Shown here piece after piece: positions 51,106 to 57,264 of a stretch of 57,264 nucleotides of DNA. The notes beneath the pieces are model-generated. The model saw only the letters and a list, made by a program, of their open reading frames with translations. It searched no databases and was not told the DNA's origin. Every line of letters starts with the position of its first letter. Within the stretch, counting starts at the first letter, position 1. The position numbers and the translations under genes were made by a program. This DNA is from CAYUKK01 sp964445305 (GTDB lineage Bacteria > Acidobacteriota > Aminicenantia > Aminicenantales > UBA8522): NCBI GenBank assembly GCA_964445305.1, contig CAYUKK010000213.1, positions 1 to 57,264 of the forward strand, given 5' to 3'.

Positions 51106-54100
51106 TTAAAGGGAAGCAAGGCGCCTTTTGGCCTCGGCGATTTCTGGTCGGCCGCTATCAGCGTCTTTCCAGAGGCCGAGGAATTTTTGATAATTTTCTC
51201 TGGCCTTAACTTTGTCTTTCAGCTGTTCATATATCTTTCCCAATTTATAAAAGCTTAGCGCCTGAATATCTCCATAGAAGAAAGCTCCGACCGTGAGCCT
51301 GGTTATTTTTTCATACTCTTCTTTTGCCTTTTCCCATTCGCCCTTCTTGAAATAGGCGAGCGCCAGGGCATCCAGGAACAGGGCATGGTCGTTGTTGAAG
51401 AAATACTGGGAAGGAAGGAGCGCGACGGCTTTCGTCAAATAGCCGATGGCTTCAGTATAGTCTTCATTCTTGACGGCTATCGCGGCCATAAGCAAATGAT
51501 AATACCTTACGTCCTTCTTATTAGACCCGCTTTCGATCAAAACACGAAGAGCTTCAACCGTCTTTCTGGCCTGCCCGATTTTTCCTGATTCAAGCTCTGC
51601 ATAACCGCGGCCCAGCAAAATTTCTTTTTGCCTCGACAAACTGTCTAAGTCCTGCGCGCTGTGAGCGGCTCTATCATACTCCTCAAGTGCTTTTTCCGGC
51701 CGGCCCGAACGGAGATAAAGGTCAGCCAAACTCCTGTGGAAATCGGATATCCACCCCTTATCGCCAATTTTTTCGGCAAGCTCTATTCCCTTGCTGAATT
51801 CAACCTCTGCTTTCCTGAATTGTCCCCGGAGCATATACATTGCTCCGAGCCAATGTCCGCCCATGAGGTGTCCAGCTATCTCGTCCAGGCCAAAGAGCTG
51901 TTGAAACTGAGCTTCAGCGTTCGTCCAATCCCCCACGCCTTTATAGGAAACAGCTTTGGCCAAAATAGCCAGGTAGTGAGATGGATTGAGCGCCACCGCT
52001 CTCTCGGCTTGAGCCAGAGCTTGATCGTACCGGCCGTCCACAAAATCAACGACAGCCAGATAAATCCGGATCATGAAGTTGTCTTTGTAATTCCGGATGA
52101 AGCCTTCGAGGGTTGCCCTGGCTTTTTCCGGCCATCCCTTAGCCAGATAGCTGTTCACAATATTAAGGTATGTCCAGATATTTTCCGGGTTGCTCTGGAG
52201 GACGCGTTCATAGAGCTCAATGGCCTTGTCCCATTCTTCCAGGCTGTTGTAGAGAATTCCTAAGTTTGTGGACCCGATACTGTCATCCGGGTAAAGCTTC
52301 AACAGCCTCTCGTAAGCCTCGACGGCTTTGTCGTAAGACCTTTCGGATTCCCGGTAGTAATCTCCCTCGATAGTGAATCGTTCTCTGTCGGAAAGACGGT
52401 CCGTGAGTTCAAAAGCTTTCTTGAGGTGTGTCTGTTTTTGCGAGGCCAGAAGAAGGTTGGAGTATCCCATGGCCATCGAGCGGTAAGCCATGGCAAAACC
52501 TGGGTCGATGGCCAAGGCCTTCTCCATCATCTGGATTGATTCTCTGTATTTCTGTTCGTTATGGAGCTTTCTTCCCTCGACATAAAACTTGAGCGCCTCG
52601 GGCGAGGCGGTCGTGATTTTCTCGAGCTCGCGGTCGATATCAGCCGCGATATCCGTGACGGGGATCTTGAGGTCGTGCTTGATTTTCTTTGTCAGGTCAT
52701 CGACCATCGAAAAGATACTTTCCTCCCCTTTTCCTTCGACGCGGCTCGAGCTCAGAATCTGCCCTGTGCTCCCGTCCTGGAGCCGGACATCGATCCGAAA
52801 ATTCTCGCCAGCTTTGGCGTAGCTCCCCACCAGAACACTCTTCACGCTTCCTTGGGCAGCAACCTTCTTGAGTGTCTCAGAAGTATAGCTTTTCGCCTCG
52901 GCCTGATCGAGCTCACTGAGGATATGGAAGAGCTTATCCGAACTCAGCACGTTGATGTATTTCGACTGGGAAAGGTCGGTGATGAGAAGGTCCGAGATCG
53001 CAATTCGCCAGTGGTCGAGACCTTCGTCGCCGGTGTTGTTTTTAAAATAGAGAATGGCAAGCGATGGCTTGCCGGGGGGAGGCGGGGGCGGAGCTTTGAT
53101 CAGGGCCAGCCGCCAGATGATCAGGCCGGCGGCGATGAGGCCGACGAGGACGCAAGCGGGCAGGAGGAGTTTTTTCAGCCCAAACGTTACTGTAATTTCC
53201 CTGGAGGTCAAAGGCCTTCTTTCCACGACGACCCTTTCTGTCGTCGGAAGGCCGGCCTCAATCCTGGTGAGCTCCGCTAAAAGCTCCCCGGCGCTTTGAT
53301 ATCGGCTCTGCTTGTCCTTGGCCAGACAGCGGAGGATAAGAGCGCTCAAATCAGGTGGGGCCTGCGGGTTGAGCTCTCGGGGGTCACGAGGTCGTTCGCT
53401 TTTGTGCTTGAGGCCGATGGCGAAGGGGGTTTCTCCCTCGAAAGGCACGCGCCCCGTCACCATCTCGTAGAGGATGATTCCGAGGGAATAGATATCCGAG
53501 CCCTGGTCGACGGGCTTTCCCTCGACCTGCTCGGGCGACATGTACTCGGGCGTTCCGATCATCACGCCTGCGCCCGTGATGCTTTTCGTCATCAGAGACC
53601 GGGCGATACCGAAATCCATGATGCGAACATTCCCGCCTTCATCGACCATGATGTTTTGCGGCTTCAGGTCCCGGTGAACGACGCCCAGGCGGTGCGCTTC
53701 GGTCAATCCTTCGGCTACCTGCTTAGCTATGGAAATCGTGCGGCCGAGCGGCAACTGGCCGATCTTGCGGATGAGTCGCTTCAAATCTTCACCCGGGACA
53801 TACTCCATGGTGATGTAGTAGCTTCCTTCTTCTTTGGTCAGGTGATACAACCGGCAGATATTCTTGTGAGAGATTTGGCGCGCCGTCTTGAGCTCGTTTC
53901 GGAATCGCTCGATCGCCTCTTCGTCGGCCGCGACCTCGGGCTTTAAAAGCTTAATGGCGATCTTTTCATTCAACTCCGTGTCGAGGGCCTTGTAGACTTT
54001 GCCCATGCCGCCTCGACCGAGCTCCTCGATAATCTGGTAGCGACCGGCGAGGAGGCTGCCCGTTGTCAATTCGCGGACGGGAGCCTGCATTGTTTCTGTT

Positions 54101-54216
54101 CTGGAGTCGGGTGATGAAGCCTGCTCCTGATCTTGTTGGGTTTTAAGTTTAGCGCCGCAGCGGCCGCAGAAGAGAGTATCTTCAGGGTTTTCAGATTGGC
54201 ACTTCGGACACTTCAT
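51106..54216 (-). CDS. membrane Ser/Thr protein kinase with zinc ribbon and TPR sensor region
   Basis: A 1036-residue signalling protein. Order: an N-terminal zinc ribbon (CPKCQSEN... CGRCG) and a Hanks-type kinase from about residue 60, with GRGGMGKV, the ATP-site Lys in AIKLLKP, HRDLKPQN at about 181 and DFG at about 201. A membrane segment lies near 350-372 (LLLPACVLVGLIAAGLIIW), then a proline run. Outside comes a FlgO/TolB-like domain (SLAILYFKNNTGDEGLDHWRIAISDLL) and a long TPR array from about 560 to the end. The kinase is therefore inside and the TPRs in the periplasm. ATG 54216 is chosen over TTG 54234. Confidence 0.94.
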   Translation of the reverse strand: MKCPKCQSENPEDTLFCGRCGAKLKTQQDQEQASSPDSRTETMQAPVRELTTGSLLAGRYQIIEELGRGGMGKVYKALDTELNEKIAIKLLKPEVAADEEAIERFRNELKTARQISHKNICRLYHLTKEEGSYYITMEYVPGEDLKRLIRKIGQLPLGRTISIAKQVAEGLTEAHRLGVVHRDLKPQNIMVDEGGNVRIMDFGIARSLMTKSITGAGVMIGTPEYMSPEQVEGKPVDQGSDIYSLGIILYEMVTGRVPFEGETPFAIGLKHKSERPRDPRELNPQAPPDLSALILRCLAKDKQSRYQSAGELLAELTRIEAGLPTTERVVVERRPLTSREITVTFGLKKLLLPACVLVGLIAAGLIIWRLALIKAPPPPPPGKPSLAILYFKNNTGDEGLDHWRIAISDLLITDLSQSKYINVLSSDKLFHILSELDQAEAKSYTSETLKKVAAQGSVKSVLVGSYAKAGENFRIDVRLQDGSTGQILSSSRVEGKGEESIFSMVDDLTKKIKHDLKIPVTDIAADIDRELEKITTASPEALKFYVEGRKLHNEQKYRESIQMMEKALAIDPGFAMAYRSMAMGYSNLLLASQKQTHLKKAFELTDRLSDRERFTIEGDYYRESERSYDKAVEAYERLLKLYPDDSIGSTNLGILYNSLEEWDKAIELYERVLQSNPENIWTYLNIVNSYLAKGWPEKARATLEGFIRNYKDNFMIRIYLAVVDFVDGRYDQALAQAERAVALNPSHYLAILAKAVSYKGVGDWTNAEAQFQQLFGLDEIAGHLMGGHWLGAMYMLRGQFRKAEVEFSKGIELAEKIGDKGWISDFHRSLADLYLRSGRPEKALEEYDRAAHSAQDLDSLSRQKEILLGRGYAELESGKIGQARKTVEALRVLIESGSNKKDVRYYHLLMAAIAVKNEDYTEAIGYLTKAVALLPSQYFFNNDHALFLDALALAYFKKGEWEKAKEEYEKITRLTVGAFFYGDIQALSFYKLGKIYEQLKDKVKARENYQKFLGLWKDADSGRPEIAEAKRRLASL

Positions 54217-54252
54217 GGGCAGAGGCTTTGTCAATCGCCAGCAAGTGGCTCA

Positions 54253-54281
54253 AGATTATCAACTTATCCGAGGGATGTCAA
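54253..54281 (-). promoter_or_regulatory. promoter for the kinase gene, inside the end of the NTPase gene
   Basis: On the minus strand, a perfect TTGACA (54276-54281), 17 bases, then TAATCT (54253-54258). The -35 box encodes the FDI codons near the NTPase C-terminus. Transcription would start near 54246, about 30 bases before ATG 54216. Confidence 0.6.
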
Positions 54282-54813
54282 ACAGGCTGGCCAGGTGAAT
54301 GAACAGCGAGTCGCGATTCCTGTCGGTTATTTCGAAAAGCTCGACATCCGAACGAGCTTTGATGGAGGCGATGAAGCCCGACCCCCTGAGGGCAATCGTG
54401 GCGATGAGTTGCTTTTGCGAGTCGAGAACAGTCTTGAGGAGATTCTGGAACTTCAGGGACAGGCATTCCATCTTCCCGATCTCGTCGATGATGATGAGCT
54501 TGGACTCAGGCTTGTCAAAGGGAATCAAACTCAAGAATCGCTCGAAACCAGGGATATCCACGCCATATTTTCCCACTCGGTAGGGACTTTTCAAGCGGAC
54601 GTGGGAAAGAAGTCCCTTTCTTCCGTCCAAGCTCTGGAGCTCGAAACCCAGGCGGACGCCGCTCTCCCGGATCTCTTCGGTGAAGAACCCGACCGGCTGA
54701 AGCTCTTTCAGTTCTTGGGCAAGCTTGATGACGAGGGTTGTCTTCCCCGTTCCGGGCAACCCGGTAATGAGGATCTTCCTTCTCTGCGCTCCCAATTTTT
54801 TCTCCTGAGCCAT
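54259..54813 (-). CDS. THEP1-type nucleoside-triphosphatase
   Basis: A 184-residue P-loop NTPase. Walker A is ILITGLPGTGKTT; Walker B is KLIIIDEIGKMECLS; the segment PVGFFTEEIRESGVRLGFELQSLDG matches the NTPase family first described from Aquifex (THEP1), which hydrolyses NTPs with an unknown biological role. ATG 54813 is favoured by homology; the frame stays open to 54945, but that part overlaps the upstream gene. Lies between the secreted hydrolase-like gene and the kinase gene. Confidence 0.9.
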   Translation of the reverse strand: MAQEKKLGAQRRKILITGLPGTGKTTLVIKLAQELKELQPVGFFTEEIRESGVRLGFELQSLDGRKGLLSHVRLKSPYRVGKYGVDIPGFERFLSLIPFDKPESKLIIIDEIGKMECLSLKFQNLLKTVLDSQKQLIATIALRGSGFIASIKARSDVELFEITDRNRDSLFIHLASLFDIPRIS

Positions 54814-54847
54814 CCCACGGAAGGAACTCGGAAAGGGGCTCGCCGGT

Positions 54848-56926
54848 CTATTTCTTTTCCGGTTCTTGCTCCGGCTGTTTTTTCGGAGGCTTAAGTAAGA
54901 CTGCCGAATCGCCCAGGATGTCCTTGAGCCACACAGCAATATCACTCCAGACGCTCAAATCGCCGAAATCGCTGAAACGGCCAGGCCACGCTCCCGGTTC
55001 CCTAAAACCGCCGCGCTGCCTTTGAGGTTTAGCCTCGAGGAACCTCACGTTCATGCCAAGCTGCCTGAGCTTTGCCGCGAACTCGCGGGCATTCAACGCC
55101 CGATCACTCTCCGCCGGGAGACTCATCTGTCCCCGCTCTCCGGGAAGGCTCTCTTGTCCCTGGACGATCAGAATATTCAGTGTCTTCGCTTGAGCCGCCA
55201 GCTCGAGAAGCTCTTCGATCGTCGTGTTTGGAGGAGCAAGGAAGAATGCCATCTGGCTCATCACTCCTCGGAACATGTTCGGGTTGAGAAAGGCCAATCG
55301 AAAAGCGCTGTAAGCTCCTTTTCCCGTTCCATCCAGAACAATACTCTTTTCGTTAATTTTATATATCTTTTTGACATGGTTGATGCAATCCATGATGTTC
55401 TTACCGGTCTCGACCGTATCCCATCCCGGCGGATTCTCGAGCTCGGGCGCAAGGAGAATAATATCGCCAGCCCGTTTTTTTCCCGCCGGCCCGTAATAGG
55501 CGGTGGCCAACATGCTGAGTGCCTGCTCTCCCTCTGGACCTCCGCTCAGCGTGAGGAGAAGGGGCAGCGGCTTTTTTGAGTCATACCATTCGGGGATGAA
55601 AGCGGCGTAAGGTTGAAGGGAGCCATCGACTGACGGGCGATAGGCCAGCCGGACAATTCGACCGTTTGGAAAAAGCGCTGGCTTTCCCGCCTCCACTTCC
55701 CTGACCAGTTCCTTTATCTCCTCATGCCATTGCTCGAGGCGATCGAAGGGCGCCAAGGCAGGCGCCTTGGCCATGTATTCCCTTATCCACGCCAACCGTA
55801 TTTCCAGGGTTGGCAGGCTCTCCCGGAAAACCTCATCCTTCTCGAATTTCTCGCCTTTCTTCACCTCCTCGATCTTGGCCGTCAAGGCCTCGAGCTCCCT
55901 GTTGTCGACGAGGAAGAAGGGCTTGTCTTCGGTGAATTTGAGGACACCCTGGTTGTCGATGATGCCCAAGCTGAGGTCATAATGGCCAGTGGCCGGTTTT
56001 TCGATTTTGAGGGGAAATTCCATCACGGTCATGCCCCGGCCAAAGGCGAGCTCCTGTCTCGAAATCTGACTTCCCCGGGCTGAGCTCAGGGCTGTCGTCA
56101 ACCGCCAGCCTTCTTGAGCTGAAGGAGAGTTGATGGCCAGCTTGATTTTTCTTTCTCCGTCAAGGTAGAAATGGCTGGCGTTGAGCAAGGACTGGAATTC
56201 CGGCCCGTTAGCGGGAAGACACGGTACAAAGCGGAAGACAAGGCCACGGCTTCTTTTCGGGCGACCCGCTCCAGAATTCGGGTCGGCCACGAGGTAGACG
56301 CATTTTCTCCTTCCAGGGTCGATGTCCTGGTATTCGAAGTTGATTTCCCCTTCGGGCTGAAGGAACGGCCGGAAAAAGGGGACGTAGGCCCAGGGGATAG
56401 CGGCTTCAGCGATAAAGGATTTCTTGTTCGACCCCGGGACAATTTGGAGCTGGATGTCCTTGGTAAAGGCAGAAGGAAAAGGCGTCCCGTCTCGATTGGC
56501 CACGAACTTTTCCGGTTCGCCATCGCGAAGAGTGAAGCCGAAGACGATGAAGCTCGCCCTGTCCGCCGCCGCTGAAGGCTCAACAAGCGTGAGAAAGAAA
56601 GAGTCGCCAAAGAGGTTCTTCCGACCCGGGAAGAGGAGGCTTTCGTCCTTCACCTCAACGGCGGCATAAAAATATCCGGCATCGAAGGCAAAACGAGCCA
56701 TCAAGGTTAGGTCGTCTGAGGGCTCTATTCTGGCTCCGTCGGCAGCCTGGTTAACCGGCCATTCCTTAATGCCCGCCCAATCCTCCAGCTTTCCATCCAC
56801 ATCGATCTTCCCGGCGAGCTGGAATATCTCAGGCTTTTCGGTCGGCTGGCTTGCCAGGGCCAAACCGGCTCGGATCGTGATGAGAATGAGTGCGGCGAGT
56901 AACGTTTTCACCCAAGATTTCCTCAT
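54848..56926 (-). CDS. secreted CBM9-like protein with an alpha/beta-hydrolase fold lacking the nucleophile
   Basis: A 692-residue exported protein. A signal (VKTLLAALILITIRAGLALA) precedes a CBM9/DOMON-like beta domain that begins with IDVDGKLEDWAGI and has typical YFYAAVEVKDE and FIAEAAIPW. A helical linker follows, then an esterase-like C-terminal half (PLLLTLSGGPEG, ENIMDCINHVKKIY-like). Where GxSxG is expected the sequence is DGTGKGAYS (about residues 532-540), so the nucleophile position is Gly; it is probably a non-enzymatic binding protein. A Pro/Lys-rich tail ends it. ATG 56926 is preferred to 56935. Only a weak TAAAAT box (56960-56965) is seen upstream. Confidence 0.8.
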   Translation of the reverse strand: MRKSWVKTLLAALILITIRAGLALASQPTEKPEIFQLAGKIDVDGKLEDWAGIKEWPVNQAADGARIEPSDDLTLMARFAFDAGYFYAAVEVKDESLLFPGRKNLFGDSFFLTLVEPSAAADRASFIVFGFTLRDGEPEKFVANRDGTPFPSAFTKDIQLQIVPGSNKKSFIAEAAIPWAYVPFFRPFLQPEGEINFEYQDIDPGRRKCVYLVADPNSGAGRPKRSRGLVFRFVPCLPANGPEFQSLLNASHFYLDGERKIKLAINSPSAQEGWRLTTALSSARGSQISRQELAFGRGMTVMEFPLKIEKPATGHYDLSLGIIDNQGVLKFTEDKPFFLVDNRELEALTAKIEEVKKGEKFEKDEVFRESLPTLEIRLAWIREYMAKAPALAPFDRLEQWHEEIKELVREVEAGKPALFPNGRIVRLAYRPSVDGSLQPYAAFIPEWYDSKKPLPLLLTLSGGPEGEQALSMLATAYYGPAGKKRAGDIILLAPELENPPGWDTVETGKNIMDCINHVKKIYKINEKSIVLDGTGKGAYSAFRLAFLNPNMFRGVMSQMAFFLAPPNTTIEELLELAAQAKTLNILIVQGQESLPGERGQMSLPAESDRALNAREFAAKLRQLGMNVRFLEAKPQRQRGGFREPGAWPGRFSDFGDLSVWSDIAVWLKDILGDSAVLLKPPKKQPEQEPEKK

Positions 56927-57006
56927 GACTGCCATCCTTTGAATACATTTCCCTTTTCTATTTTAGAGGATTTTGCCATTCCTGAACAGACTCAGTGGCG
57001 TTCTCA

Positions 57007-57115
57007 CCTGAAAATGCTCAGTTCTGCGGGCAACCGAGGGAGCTTTCCTGCTCGCCGCTAAAATTCATGTTCGGGGAAAAGTGCTTGTTGCCAGGAAAAA
57101 ATGAACACTTTCAGG
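57007..57115. other. nested inverted repeats in the gap before the tRNA
   Basis: In the 268-base gene-free gap 56927-57194, CCTGAAA (57007-57013) pairs with TTTCAGG (57109-57115), and inside it GGCAAC (57029-57034) pairs with GTTGCC (57087-57092). The stems are short and the loops long, so this may be chance or a small structured RNA. Nothing else stands out in the gap except the tRNA promoter. Confidence 0.25.
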
Positions 57116-57129
57116 CGGGCTCTGCGCAG

Positions 57130-57158
57130 TTGCAAAGAGGGGCCGTAACCCGTAAAAT
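57130..57158 (+). promoter_or_regulatory. promoter for tRNA-Gly
   Basis: TTGCAA (57130-57135), 17 bases, then TAAAAT (57153-57158), followed about 36 bases later by the tRNA. The GC-rich stretch just after the -10 resembles stringent-type discriminators of stable-RNA promoters. Confidence 0.55.
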
Positions 57159-57194
57159 AAGGCCGCCGGCTGAGGTTAGCTCGGCCGGTTGCGA

Positions 57195-57264
57195 GCGGGC
57201 ATAACTCAGCGGTAGAGTGCCAGCTTCCCAAGCTGGGAGTCGCGGGTTCGAATCCCGTTGCCCG
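57195..57264 (+). tRNA. tRNA-Gly, anticodon CCC (3' end cut by the window)
   Basis: The acceptor strand GCGGGCA pairs with TGCCCG at the right edge, so one more C and the discriminator lie outside. The D arm is ACTC-AGCGGTAG-AGT. The anticodon stem CCAGC/GCTGG encloses the loop TTCCCAA with anticodon CCC, which reads GGG glycine codons. The T arm GCGGG-TTCGAAT-CCCGT is standard. Confidence 0.92.

Noticed and set aside
1..57264. CRISPR arrays, insertion sequences, prophage
   Set aside because: No regularly spaced repeats, transposase, integrase or phage structural motifs were seen in any frame.

Overview
This is a bacterial chromosomal segment of roughly 55-60% GC (estimated by eye). The cell envelope looks Gram-negative: there is an outer-membrane beta-barrel protein, a lipoprotein murein transglycosylase, a lipid-anchored TRAP binding protein and several twin-arginine-exported enzymes. 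The mix of a Ser/Thr kinase fused to TPRs, a secreted S9 peptidase, periplasmic Gfo/Idh/MocA oxidoreductases and bactofilin fits an uncultured Acidobacteriota-like lineage such as Candidatus Aminicenantes. That placement is inference; a tree of the ribosomal proteins here would settle it.

Layout. 1-15280 (+): the end of tuf, then an unbroken S10-spc-alpha supercluster in canonical order (rpsJ to rplQ, including secY, adk, map, infA, rpmJ, rpoA), with many ATGA overlaps. 15294-22209 (-): an operon for a secreted S9 peptidase fused to a formylglycine-generating-enzyme-like domain, a tRNA nucleotidyltransferase, GalE and an MltD-like transglycosylase. 22416-25745: an LEA14-like lipid- or membrane-associated protein and a GT2 glycosyltransferase (+), a beta-barrel protein (-) and a threonylcarbamoyl-AMP synthase (+). 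25776-30241 (-): sir2, larC, folE, metG. 30242-30711: a gene-free stretch holding a strongly self-complementary element. 30712-32520 (+): MTA phosphorylase and a PfkB kinase, convergent with an orphan TrpB2 (-).

34007-41824: a catabolic module. Two Tat-exported Gfo/Idh/MocA oxidoreductases, an exported xylose-isomerase-like TIM barrel and a complete TRAP transporter (DctP-DctQ-DctM) form one minus-strand operon, divergent from a secreted acetylxylan-esterase-like hydrolase. I read it as periplasmic oxidation and cleavage of a sugar derivative followed by uptake of the acidic product. 41949-46652 (-): bactofilin, uvrB, uvrC, acpS and a possible small membrane protein. 46802-50188 (+): a sulfatase-maturase-like radical SAM protein with a SEC-C tail, then an OPT-family transporter. 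50228-56926 (-): a secreted hydrolase-fold protein lacking the nucleophile, a THEP1-type NTPase, a large kinase-TPR receptor and a Tat-exported dienelactone hydrolase. The window ends inside a tRNA-Gly(CCC).

Most operons have a recognisable sigma70-type promoter (TTGACA-like box, 17-18 bp, TATAAT-like box). I found no CRISPR array, insertion sequence, phage gene or rRNA, and no convincing rho-independent terminator.
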